Shown here piece after piece: positions 46,490-55,799 of a stretch of 64,000 bases of DNA. The position numbers and the translations under genes are program-made. Position 1 is the stretch's first letter, and every line of letters starts with the position of its first letter. The DNA comes from Tetramitus jugosus (lineage: Eukaryota; Heterolobosea; Eutetramitea; Acrasida; Vahlkampfiidae): positions 62,001 to 126,000 of the forward strand of contig OW569344.1 of NCBI GenBank assembly GCA_937625935.1, in the 5' to 3' direction. The notes under the pieces were generated by a model. That model was not told the origin of the DNA. It searched no databases and worked only from the letters and a program-made list of their open reading frames with translations.

Positions 46490-48682
46490 TCACTCCAGAG
46501 CAGACAAGTCAACAATCTCTGGCACATTATCCTTTTGTGTCGGTGGTTGTGCAGGTGATTGAGCACTAATTGCTGTTAGAGATGCAGTAATCTGAGAGAG
46601 TGGTGATGGTGGATCTTGTGACACGACAAGTACCTCCACTGGGACGCTATTCGCAGCAGGGATTGGTGCTGTGACCAAAGCTGGTGTTGCTTCTGGTCGT
46701 TTAATCTTGCGCCGTCGCATTGCAGGCCTTTCTTTCTCCTTCTCCTTCTCCTTTCCTTCTGACTTCGAACTCTCATTCTTTGAAGAGTCTTCCGAAGCCT
46801 TCTTTTTCTTTGGCTTTGGCTCATCCTTCTTATCCGTCTCGGATTGCTTCTTTGTGGAGGATGTTGATGACTCTGTGCCCTTTCCAGTCTCGTCCTTCTT
46901 GTTGTCCTTCTCTTTCAGAGTCTTGTACTTTTTCATGAGATCTTGAGTCTTGAACAAGTATGCTTTCAACTCTCGGAAGAGACGCAGTAACTCCTCGTTC
47001 GTATCCAATGTGTCCTCTTTCTTGGTCTTCCGTACATCATTTTGTTTTGTGACCCATTCCTCCATGGAATGACACAACTTAAGAAATAGATCGGTCGTGT
47101 TTTTGGACCAAACCAATCGAATAGAATCAACTTCGTTCACCTTTTGTTTCAGCTCTTCGTGGGTCAGTGCGCGATAAGTCTTCTCTGTGTTCTCATCCGA
47201 TTTGTTGGTTCCATCCTTGTCCTTCTTCTTGTTGACCAGAGCTCGAATCATATCTTCTCTCATTGACTCTCCAAAGGACTCCTTCAACTTATCAATCTCT
47301 GTCGTGATAGAAGATGAAGAGAATTGCTGCAATACGAGCTTAAGTCGATCCTTGATTGTCTTGTCTGTGAATTGTAGTCCGTTGATTGCTCTGAGGCGCA
47401 CCAGTAGTTTTTTGGGCACACCACGCTTATAAAACTTTTCTCTCAAGACAGCAATAGACATGAGTTCTTGATCTAATTCGTGCGGTATTGTAGGATGTGT
47501 ACTCTTTTCTAATGTTGCAGATTTCTTGTTGAGATCATCAAGTGCCTTCTCTAGTTCTGGCTCCAGGGTTGTATCATACAGCATGTCATCATCTTCAAAG
47601 GAAGCCTTGGTTCTGACTGGAATAGATGTAATGTCCAATCCGTGATTGTCTTCCTCCTCTTCTTGATCCAAATCAATATCATCCAACGAGACATCTGATC
47701 CATACTCATTATCACCTTCACCAACTTGGTCAGTCAGTTTCGTAACCACATAAAAATCAGATGCCTTCTTGTTCGAGGAGCTCGAAGCACCCACTGCATC
47801 TCCCATCGGTTCATCATCAATATAGTCCATATATTCTGTGTCATCTATAAATGAATCATCTGATTCGTACACATAAAAATCGCCTCTTCGATTACTCTTT
47901 CCCTTCTTATCATCTCCCTTCTCCTTCAATTCGCCAGGTTGTTTCTGAATTAAACTATTCTTGATGGATCGCTCTCGAGAAACAATGTTGTAAATGACAC
48001 CTCCGAGACGAGACTGGCCCCATGGACCAGCACCAGATTCCTCATCAAACAAATCATCCCTATCTCGCTTCTTATTCTTCTTGTTCGCTACATTGTCCTT
48101 TTCCTTTCTCAGTCGCTTTCTCTTTGGTTCTCCACCACTAACACCTCCACTAACACCACCACTCGTACTCTTGCCTTCCTCATCCAACTTTATCTCACCA
48201 TCCGAGTCTTCATCAGCTCCGGACAATCCAGAACTACTGGGCGGAAGTTGAATGTCCAACTGTTGATCATCATCGACCAACACACCATCTTCTTCATCAT
48301 CTTCATCATCACTACTCTCCAACTCAATTTCTCCATTATTATTTGCGTCGTCTTCCTCATCTTCATCGTCATCATTCAGAGATACAGTTCGATTGCGTTT
48401 CTTGTTACTACCACTGGCCTTCTTTTGCTTATTGCTCTGTTTAGTAGTCAATGATGAAGATTTATTCTTCTTCTTGTGGTGATCCTTGACCACTTGTTGC
48501 AGTGTGCTATTCTGCCTTGCCAACAACAACAAGTTATTGAATAGGATTTTGGCTGTAGGACCACTCTTGACTTCAACAGTGAATCGGTATCCCAGGTAGG
48601 AGTCCTCAGCAGGGTTTGGCTGATTGCTCGATGAGGGACCACCACCGAATAAGCTACTGATCGTGCTTGTTACTCCAGACAT
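46490..48682 (-). CDS. Ubinuclein/HPC2-like subunit of the HIRA histone chaperone complex
   Basis: The 730-residue protein has long Lys/Glu/Asp/Ser-rich stretches and a clear HPC2-related domain: GDFYVYESDDSFIDDTEYMD, matching the conserved D.FIDD(S/T)E core by which ubinuclein binds HIRA-bound H3.3-H4. A helical middle domain (IPHELDQELMSIAVLREKFY ... FTDKTIKDRLKLVLQQF) fits the ubinuclein middle region. The tail is Lys/Glu-rich, then Pro-rich. The gene is transcribed away from the CENP-C gene, with only 192 bases between start codons. Confidence 0.8.
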   Translation of the reverse strand: MSGVTSTISSLFGGGPSSSNQPNPAEDSYLGYRFTVEVKSGPTAKILFNNLLLLARQNSTLQQVVKDHHKKKNKSSSLTTKQSNKQKKASGSNKKRNRTVSLNDDDEDEEDDANNNGEIELESSDDEDDEEDGVLVDDDQQLDIQLPPSSSGLSGADEDSDGEIKLDEEGKSTSGGVSGGVSGGEPKRKRLRKEKDNVANKKNKKRDRDDLFDEESGAGPWGQSRLGGVIYNIVSRERSIKNSLIQKQPGELKEKGDDKKGKSNRRGDFYVYESDDSFIDDTEYMDYIDDEPMGDAVGASSSSNKKASDFYVVTKLTDQVGEGDNEYGSDVSLDDIDLDQEEEEDNHGLDITSIPVRTKASFEDDDMLYDTTLEPELEKALDDLNKKSATLEKSTHPTIPHELDQELMSIAVLREKFYKRGVPKKLLVRLRAINGLQFTDKTIKDRLKLVLQQFSSSSITTEIDKLKESFGESMREDMIRALVNKKKDKDGTNKSDENTEKTYRALTHEELKQKVNEVDSIRLVWSKNTTDLFLKLCHSMEEWVTKQNDVRKTKKEDTLDTNEELLRLFRELKAYLFKTQDLMKKYKTLKEKDNKKDETGKGTESSTSSTKKQSETDKKDEPKPKKKKASEDSSKNESSKSEGKEKEKEKERPAMRRRKIKRPEATPALVTAPIPAANSVPVEVLVVSQDPPSPLSQITASLTAISAQSPAQPPTQKDNVPEIVDLSALE

Positions 48683-48874
48683 TTTTTTTCTCTCTCAGCC
48701 GCGCAACAATGAATCAAAGCTCCCGATTTTAGAGGAACTTGATATTTTTTGGCGCGAACCACGAAAACCAACTGCCACCGTCCCTTTGCCGCCAACAACC
48801 AATATCTGCAAAAAGGAGAAACAAGAAAAACTTCAAAAAACACCGAAAAGCGCACAGAACATTCCTCAGAGATC
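48683..48874. promoter_or_regulatory. Shared divergent promoter of ubinuclein and CENP-C
   Basis: The two start codons face away from each other across 192 bases. This must contain both promoters and both leaders; co-regulation of a histone H3.3 chaperone subunit and a kinetochore protein is plausible but inferred. Confidence 0.5.
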
Positions 48875-51463
48875 ATGTCGTCAACAGGTGAGAACAATAA
48901 TAACGATACGATAGAGCCGCAACCGGTTCATGATGATGATGAGTCATTTGGTGATGATGTCAATGAGTTTCTCTTACCCGATGACCACAACAAGCAAAAC
49001 AACAATGACAACAATAATAGTCGAATAGAAACTATCAATCCAACGACCTCAACCACAATTGACAATAGTTCCAACCATGATCACATTCCCAATCCAACCA
49101 CAACAACCATTGATATGACTGCTGCTGCTGCTGCTGCTCCTGTTGAGAATCATCCTCAATCCGAAACGAGCAATGATCATCATCCAACTACAACCATGAA
49201 CAATAATGATCATACCGAGGTGTTTGTGGATCCGAATCAAGTCATGAGTGAACAGAGGATGATGCATGGTCCTGCTGGTGGTAGAAGAGAGCTTGTGAAT
49301 CGAAGGCCTGGAACAGGTAGAGAAACACAGAGAAGAGTCGGTGCATCACATGACAACACAAGACAAGCACCATCTGTACCACCACCACCACCATCATCGT
49401 CATTAGCATCCACCAGTGGTGCACTACCATTTGCACAGGGCAGAAGAACAGGTCAAACATTTAGAATTGACACGTTGAATCAATCATCTTCAGATGGCAG
49501 TGACAATGAAGAAGCAAGAAATTTGCCTGGTCAGTTCTATGATGCCAACAAGGATGTCGGATACTTGAATCACCAGAATGATCATTTGTTGAGCAGAAGA
49601 ATGTCATTGTTGGACAGAAGTGATTTAACTGATTTAACAGTCATGTCATCGAGTAACATGTCCATTTTGCCCGGTTATGAATCTGGTAGTAGCATGACAG
49701 GGTCGGCATCAGAGTACGACGAGAGTCCCACGCCAATCCTGAGCGACAATGCCAATCAGAGCTCCGCTTCTTCTGCTTCCTCTAGAAAGAGTAGTGCTGG
49801 GAGACGAACAGCAGATGGATTTGCAATACCATATGAACCGCGATATCCCAGCTCGAACGAAGAGAGTGACAGTGGTGGCGGTAGTAGTAGCAGCGGTAGA
49901 GATCGAACCAATCGTAGTGTTGTGAGCATGGACATGGTCACTGATTCTGATAAGAGTGGAACATACAAGACAAGACCGAGTGCCAATCTCTCCCTGTTGA
50001 ACAATACACCAAAAGCAACTGGAAAGCTGAGACAGAGCACTATTCCTCGCATGTTTGATGTGTCACCCGTGAGCAAATCAGGTACAAACAGGAGTGATAT
50101 TCGACTGGATGATTCATGGACACATCATGGTGGTCAACTACTGCCAGGAACACCGGATCCCAGAAAGAGGCCACTCTCGGATATTGCTTTCTCATCAGAC
50201 TCTGATCAAGCCACAAAACGTCCAAAAACAGTTCCTTCTGCTGTCAGTGACAAGAACAGACAGAGACCACCTAGAGGCGAGAGAGTCATTCAAGCGTATG
50301 ATACTGATGAACAAGCCTCTCCGATTGCATCTTCCAAGCAGCCCTATAGCGATGATTCAGATATGGCACATAATGATGTGGGATTTGGAGATGATACTGA
50401 ACTCGAGCATGGAACAAGTGAAAGTGAACCAGATCATGGTCGCTACAAACGAAGACATCCAAAAACAAGGGTCGAATCACCATCATACGCATCAGAATCA
50501 GAGGAACAAGTGTTTTATTCAGGAGCAAGTGCCAACGAGGATGAGAGTCGCTATAATGTAGATGACACTCACAGTCAATCTACGATAGCATCACAGAACA
50601 AGGCGTATGACAAAGACGCAAAATATCAGATAGAGACATCAGAGGATGAAGAAGACGGTAACGAATCTCTTGTCTCCTATGACTCAGAAGATGAAGTCAA
50701 CAGAGAACGTGCCAGTGTTAAAGTTGGTAAGTTTTTGCTTCGATCCAGGAGAGTTCGAACTAAACCAGTCAAATTCTGGATGAACGAGCGACCAAACTTT
50801 ACAGTTGATTTCGATATTGAACAGAGACCCATTTTCCAAAAGACAAGAGGGGTGGATGACAGAGATGTACTCGATGATTCAACAGCTGAGCGGCCCAAGA
50901 AAGGAGCTGGTGGAAAAGCAAAGCTCACACGGTTAGAGCAGCTTGTGGTTGAAAAAGGAGGTTATTTCCCAGTGAAAGACCCATCCGATCCTTCATCCAC
51001 CATCAGGCACGAGATTGCGAGAACAAAGGACATGAATCCTCAAAAGACACTCAAATTCAATGTAGAAGCAAACCAAAATGTAACGACACAATCGGATGAA
51101 CCTGACTTGACCATTCAATTCGGTTTGGCCAATAGTGTCTACCGTGTGGGCAAGTTTACCATCCATCCAGGCAGTACCAAGCCATCTAGCAGCTCCAAAG
51201 TGTATTATGAGACGTTTTACATTGTCAGCGGAATCGTTTCTATCGTTATCAACAACTCAGAGTTTCATTTGTCAACTGGTGGTCACCTCATGGTTCCTCC
51301 CATGAATGATTACAGCATAGTGAACCGATCCAGTGTGAAGAGTGCCGAGGTATTCTTTGTTGTTGGTCAGGCACCTGATCTTACCACAAATCAATCACAG
51401 CTCTCGCAAATAGAGGTCAATCAGTCAACAGCCGGAAGTCCTCCATTGGAGAGTGACCAGTAG
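48875..51463 (+). CDS. CENP-C/Mif2 centromere protein
   Basis: The 862-residue protein is mostly disordered and acidic/Ser-rich. Near residues 621-640 is the CENP-C motif, SRRVRTKPVKFWMNERPNF, which binds the CENP-A/H3 nucleosome. Residues about 744-835 form the Mif2 cupin dimerisation domain (FGLANSVYRVGKFTIHPGST ... ETFYIVSGIVSIVINNSEFH ... GGHLMVPPMNDYSIVN). CENP-C links centromeric nucleosomes to the outer kinetochore. The upstream in-frame extension lacks an ATG, so 48875 is the start. Confidence 0.93.
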   Translation: MSSTGENNNNDTIEPQPVHDDDESFGDDVNEFLLPDDHNKQNNNDNNNSRIETINPTTSTTIDNSSNHDHIPNPTTTTIDMTAAAAAAPVENHPQSETSNDHHPTTTMNNNDHTEVFVDPNQVMSEQRMMHGPAGGRRELVNRRPGTGRETQRRVGASHDNTRQAPSVPPPPPSSSLASTSGALPFAQGRRTGQTFRIDTLNQSSSDGSDNEEARNLPGQFYDANKDVGYLNHQNDHLLSRRMSLLDRSDLTDLTVMSSSNMSILPGYESGSSMTGSASEYDESPTPILSDNANQSSASSASSRKSSAGRRTADGFAIPYEPRYPSSNEESDSGGGSSSSGRDRTNRSVVSMDMVTDSDKSGTYKTRPSANLSLLNNTPKATGKLRQSTIPRMFDVSPVSKSGTNRSDIRLDDSWTHHGGQLLPGTPDPRKRPLSDIAFSSDSDQATKRPKTVPSAVSDKNRQRPPRGERVIQAYDTDEQASPIASSKQPYSDDSDMAHNDVGFGDDTELEHGTSESEPDHGRYKRRHPKTRVESPSYASESEEQVFYSGASANEDESRYNVDDTHSQSTIASQNKAYDKDAKYQIETSEDEEDGNESLVSYDSEDEVNRERASVKVGKFLLRSRRVRTKPVKFWMNERPNFTVDFDIEQRPIFQKTRGVDDRDVLDDSTAERPKKGAGGKAKLTRLEQLVVEKGGYFPVKDPSDPSSTIRHEIARTKDMNPQKTLKFNVEANQNVTTQSDEPDLTIQFGLANSVYRVGKFTIHPGSTKPSSSSKVYYETFYIVSGIVSIVINNSEFHLSTGGHLMVPPMNDYSIVNRSSVKSAEVFFVVGQAPDLTTNQSQLSQIEVNQSTAGSPPLESDQ

Positions 51464-51908
51464 AAATTAAATATTTATTACTTGTACCGAAATTAATTCA
51501 TTTACAATTGCATAACTAGGTTGCAAACACTATCATTGAAAAGAAGAATGAGCTTCCAAGACCAAAGCAACATTTTGTTACTCAAATCTCTTGCGGATTC
51601 AATCGTTAAAACAGAATTATAGCTCGCATGTTGGGATTGCCAGAAACTGCTCTGGGATCCACACCAATCTGTCTGGTTTTTCCATGTACCTGCAAGGAAC
51701 GATGGCAATACATTTTCGTTGATCAAAAAATGATCGAAGTTGTAGAATGAAAGAGCGAATACAAGATAAAAATACAACCGCACCCTAAATATACTGCAGG
51801 ATTCTCTGCGAGTTAAAAGTCAAAGACATGGGTTTTTTGAATTGAAACAAGAAGAATAAGAAGAAACAACAGAAACAATCATCAACAACCAAAGGATCGA
51901 AAGCAACC
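51464..51908. other. Intergenic with a weak minus-strand frame
   Basis: Mostly 3' flank of the CENP-C gene and 5' flank of the small gene at 51909. On the minus strand, 51502-51783 is open (about 93 codons, hydrophobic start, then GTWKNQTDWCGSQSSFW) but begins with GTG and has no ATG. It may be the end of a spliced secreted-protein gene or chance. Confidence 0.3.
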
Positions 51909-52169
51909 ATGGTAGAAAAAGTGAACAAAACATCGGATGACAAGTCGAAGAAGGAGGACTTGTCACTCAAAGAATCAATGTCTTACAGGTACACAGCAAT
52001 GTCTGAAGCTGTCAAAGATGCAGATTTCTCATCTAAGGATACCTGGGGAGACACAGCAAAGAAAACAGTGGAGACAGTACGAGTTCTTGGAAAGGACATG
52101 ACTGGCAATGTCAAGGACATCAAGGAAGACGTGGATCGCTCCGATAGAACACGCTCTGGAAATCTCTAA
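51909..52169 (+). CDS. Small charged protein, LEA-like composition
   Basis: An 86-residue, strongly hydrophilic protein rich in Lys, Asp, Ser and Thr, with helical amphipathic character (DTAKKTVETVRVLGKDMTGN). It has no Cys and no hydrophobic segment. The composition recalls late-embryogenesis-abundant or stress proteins; no motif proves this. An AATAAA signal follows 20 bases after the stop. Confidence 0.5.
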   Translation: MVEKVNKTSDDKSKKEDLSLKESMSYRYTAMSEAVKDADFSSKDTWGDTAKKTVETVRVLGKDMTGNVKDIKEDVDRSDRTRSGNL

Positions 52170-52370
52170 ACTTCAAAGGAACTCACGTATTCAATAAACA
52201 AAGGTTTGGTCATCTGTAAAGTTATTGTAAATTTTGCATCAGATCGCAATGAGGCTATGAATTTTGTTGTAAAGTGTGTAATAATAACCTGGGATCCATC
52301 AAACTCCTTTCACAGATACAATATCATCACAAACCAGAAAACCAGTAACTACCCTCAAACAAACTAAACT

Positions 52371-52778
52371 ATGCAACCCGGTTACCCATCACTGAAAGAT
52401 AGTATTATCAGAGACGCTGAACACAAACTCTTGGGTTCACATTACGGTTATCCCACACCTCAACCCGGATACTACTCCAACACTACCGGAAGCTTCACTC
52501 AGGGAATGATCGATCAAGTCCTTCCCGGTAGGTATCCTTACGAGCCTGTTATGAACCGAATTGCAGGACAGGTCATCAATCCTCATCAGTATCAAGCTCG
52601 TCCATATCCTTATCAACCTCAGTACCAACCGCAGTACCAATCTCAGTACCAACCTCAGTATCAACCTCAGTATCGTCCTCCCATGGGATATCCTCCGATG
52701 GCCTATCCATCGATGCCGCCCCAAAACTATCCTCCACCTTATCAACAATATAATGCTCCACCTTATGGATACTATTGA
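52371..52778 (+). CDS. Tyr/Pro/Gln-rich repeat protein, first of a tandem pair
   Basis: 135 residues. The N-terminal 75 residues (SLKDSIIRDAEHKLLG ... QVLPGRYPYEPVMNRIAGQV) are conserved in the gene at 52971. The C-terminal half is built of QYQP-type repeats, then Pro/Tyr-rich sequence ending PPYGYY. The tail resembles disordered, phase-separating or membrane-associated proline/tyrosine-rich proteins. No family named. Confidence 0.6.
   Translation: MQPGYPSLKDSIIRDAEHKLLGSHYGYPTPQPGYYSNTTGSFTQGMIDQVLPGRYPYEPVMNRIAGQVINPHQYQARPYPYQPQYQPQYQSQYQPQYQPQYRPPMGYPPMAYPSMPPQNYPPPYQQYNAPPYGYY
52617..52676 (+). repeat. 12-bp minisatellite coding for Gln-Tyr-Gln-Pro
   Basis: About five tandem copies of CAGTACCAACCT with single-base changes encode the QYQP/QYQS tract. 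A degenerate version occurs at 53214-53260 in the neighbouring paralog. Confidence 0.8.
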
Positions 52779-52970
52779 GAGTAGTCCAAGAATTCTTGAA
52801 GCTCCAAGGAATTGTAAAATAAAATCATTGTTCGATTTCATGTCAAGTTATTGTAAATTCTCCTCGAATCCAGTTGTAATAATATCTGAACCTATCAACT
52901 CCTCTCTCAGACAATCAAAAGAAATCTGAGAACGACCGATCTGATCTGAAACGAAAACACCAAAGAACAA

Positions 52971-53363
52971 ATGCAACAAGGCGACCCTCCATCATTGACA
53001 AACACTATTGTCACAGACCTCGAGTATAGAGCATTGGGAGACATTTTCGGCTTCCCTCAATCTCAACAACAAGGTTGCTACTCTGGTGGAAGCTACAATC
53101 AATACTTGGTTGGCCAAGTACTTCCTGGCATGTATCCGAATGAGCCCATTGCGAACCGAATTGCTGACCAGATAATCCTACCCCAGAACCAAGGTTACTC
53201 AAACCCAAATTCCCAGTATCAATCTCAGTACCAAGTCCAGTACCAGTCTCAGTATCAAACTCCCATGAACTATCCTCAGAATTATCCTCCATCCTATCAA
53301 CAACAAAGCGGCACTCCATATGGCCCTCAATTTGGAGGAGATTTCTACTTGAACTTTTATTGA
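52971..53363 (+). CDS. Tyr/Pro/Gln-rich repeat protein, second of a tandem pair
   Basis: 130 residues. It aligns with the product of 52371 through SLTNTIVTDLEYRALG, QVLPGMYPNEPIANRIADQI and the QYQSQYQ repeats. The two genes are in the same orientation 192 bases apart, so they arose by tandem duplication and have since diverged strongly. The end differs (GGDFYLNFY). Confidence 0.6.
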   Translation: MQQGDPPSLTNTIVTDLEYRALGDIFGFPQSQQQGCYSGGSYNQYLVGQVLPGMYPNEPIANRIADQIILPQNQGYSNPNSQYQSQYQVQYQSQYQTPMNYPQNYPPSYQQQSGTPYGPQFGGDFYLNFY

Positions 53364-53622
53364 TTGACAAAATAAATACAATCATCTGTACAGCAACCAG
53401 TTCTCCGACTCTCTCACTTGAACTCTCAAAATCGGGTTCGCTTCAAAGAGCGAGCGGAACCATATTTCTTTTTCCGCAGCGACGAGCTCAAATCCCTCTC
53501 CGCAAGAATCGTTTGTTTTTTGGGCGACCAATTTTCTTTTATATCCCTTGCAACACCACAGCCGCAACATTGTGAAAAACACTATCGCAACAAAGCCATA
53601 ACAAACAACAACAAAAGTAGCG

Positions 53623-55119
53623 ATGGAGTTTGCAAGATTTGGGTACAATTGTTTTTCACCGTTACTCAAGCACGGTTTGTCCAAAACTACCCTTCCTGGT
53701 GTTACACATGTGATCAACAAGAGAGAAAACAACAACAATAATAATAATACGTCGACTACTGGTAGTAGTAGTAATAGCAATAATAGCAACAATAACAGTT
53801 CCGAATCTTCACAATCATCATCTTCACCCAATCACAAAAAAGCTTATACTACTCAACAACAACATTTCTACTCTAAGAATCATCACAAGAGTCACCACCA
53901 TCACCATCAGCATCATCATTCCACATCATCATCATCATCATCAACAAAGAAGCAACACTCTACGAGTGTTGTTGATCAGAATAGTTTTTACGATGTGCTT
54001 GGTGTCAAGAAAAATTCAAGCGACAATGAAATTCGTGTCGCTTACAAAAAGCTCTGTCTAGAATTTCATCCTGATCATAATCCAAACGGCAGAGAACAGT
54101 TTGAGAATATTCATGAGGCATATCAGGTGTTGCGTGATCCAAAAACAAGACAACAGTACGACTCTGAACAAACACAAAAAAAGTATTTTGCGTATTTTTC
54201 ACATGCTACTGCATCATCGACGAGTAGCGGCAAGAGAGCTTCAGAGGTGGTGGAAACACCTATTTGCAAGATGAATATTGTGGAGGATATGCATCAAGAT
54301 GTGAAATTTAATGTTGCTTGTTCATTGGAGGATCTATTTGGAGGTAAATCAGTCAAGTTTAAGGTGATGAGAAAATTGGTGTGTGATGCTTGTTGTGGTG
54401 GTGCTCAGAGTGCTGCTTCTCATGAGCAAAAAAACAATGCTCAGAAAAATGATTCCGCACAGGGTGGAACAGCTGCGCCAAGCTGCTGTAGTGTGTGCGG
54501 CGGGAAAATTTTGTATCCAAGCCGAAAAACATTTACGGTGAACATTCAACCAGGCATGCACAGTGGTCAGAGTATTGTGTTCATGGGAAAGGGAAATGAA
54601 AGCTATTGTCAATACACTTCAAACCGTATCAATAAGACACGGGGAAATGTTGTGTTTACACTGGATCAAATTCCTCATGATGTTTTCACGAGGAGTGGTG
54701 ATAACTTGTTTGTGAAGCACTCGCTCACACTGACAGAGGCACTCACTGGTGTTTATTCCTTCTATTTGTCTCACTTGGACGGCAGAAAGTTGCACGTGAC
54801 ATCTGACGACAGAGACAACATGGTAAAGAATGGAGATGTTCAATGCTTGTTGAATGAAGGAATGCCAAACCTTCGCACACCAGAGCAAAAGGGAAACTTG
54901 TACATCAAGTTCCAAGTAACAGAGCAATCCATGCTCGATCAGGTGAGTGAGAAGGAGCTGAAGAGAATGATCCGTAACATGAAACGAACGCTGCCCAAGC
55001 GATTCATGTCTCCTTCAACGAGCACAACACCACTCGATTCACCATCATCATTGCTTGCTCAACCATCTAGGGTGCACTGGGACGAAGCAAGACAACTGTT
55101 GCCTGAATCCTTTAGGTAA
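53623..55119 (+). CDS. DnaJ/Hsp40 co-chaperone with a reduced zinc finger
   Basis: 498 residues. The N terminus (MEFARFGYNCFSPLLKHGLS) could be a mitochondrial presequence, followed by Ser/Asn/His-rich sequence. The J domain (about 121-183) has SFYDVLGVKKNSSDNEIRVA and the HPD motif (FHPDHNPN) that stimulates Hsp70. In the central region only two Cys motifs remain (CDACCGG and CSVCGG) where class A DnaJ has four CxxCxGxG repeats, so probably one zinc site. The C-terminal substrate domains follow (VNIQPGMHSGQSIVF, GNVVFTLDQIPHDVFTRSGDNL, LTEALTGVYSFYLSHLDGR). Confidence 0.9.
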   Translation: MEFARFGYNCFSPLLKHGLSKTTLPGVTHVINKRENNNNNNNTSTTGSSSNSNNSNNNSSESSQSSSSPNHKKAYTTQQQHFYSKNHHKSHHHHHQHHHSTSSSSSSTKKQHSTSVVDQNSFYDVLGVKKNSSDNEIRVAYKKLCLEFHPDHNPNGREQFENIHEAYQVLRDPKTRQQYDSEQTQKKYFAYFSHATASSTSSGKRASEVVETPICKMNIVEDMHQDVKFNVACSLEDLFGGKSVKFKVMRKLVCDACCGGAQSAASHEQKNNAQKNDSAQGGTAAPSCCSVCGGKILYPSRKTFTVNIQPGMHSGQSIVFMGKGNESYCQYTSNRINKTRGNVVFTLDQIPHDVFTRSGDNLFVKHSLTLTEALTGVYSFYLSHLDGRKLHVTSDDRDNMVKNGDVQCLLNEGMPNLRTPEQKGNLYIKFQVTEQSMLDQVSEKELKRMIRNMKRTLPKRFMSPSTSTTPLDSPSSLLAQPSRVHWDEARQLLPESFR

Positions 55120-55799
55120 GCACGAGAGAGCAACGATCAAAACTAACTCTAGGATACTTCAACTTTTTTGTTCATAAATTCAACCATTATTTATTCCATG
55201 CAATACGTTGTAGATGATCTGCCTACTGATGATTGACGAGGTGGCCTTATGACAGTTCTTGGTGTGTCGCCTGAAACCATATTTCTTTCGCCTCCTTTTT
55301 AGAAATGGCTTGGTCAAAGGAACAAATGAGCGCTGTCTCCTGTCTATCAACAACAAGGATGTACTTGAAGAAACGTGTGAATGCCCAGCTAAAGCATTGT
55401 CACGTGATACTAGCATCCAAGATTCCCATATCAACAACCTCTTTCTAATGGTGGTGTTGACAGGGAATCAATCTATCGGTAACATGATCATTTATGGCCA
55501 AAATGAACCGGTGACAACAACGTACGCTCCCACTTATTTTCTCGGCAGCCCCCCTATCATACATCAAGAGTAGTCGAATTCCCTGTGTTCACACATCATG
55601 AGCCAACCATTCGATCTTCACCACACTGATAAAAAAACTCGTAACTAGGTGAAAAAACCAACAACAACAGTAACAAGACTCAAGAGAAGAGAGCAAGGCC
55701 ATAGCACTAGTTCATACTGTTAAAAAGAGCACTTTGTTCCCTAGACCTCAGAGAATTGCACACACACCAAGGATTCCATTTCGAACAAGCACAACCTCA
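55120..55799. other. Intergenic with two weak overlapping frames
   Basis: A plus-strand frame (55259-55573, no ATG) and a minus-strand frame (55437-55180, basic, Met at 55419) overlap each other; neither has recognisable features and they cannot both be real. The rest is presumed flank, with an A/C-rich leader before 55800. Confidence 0.35.
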
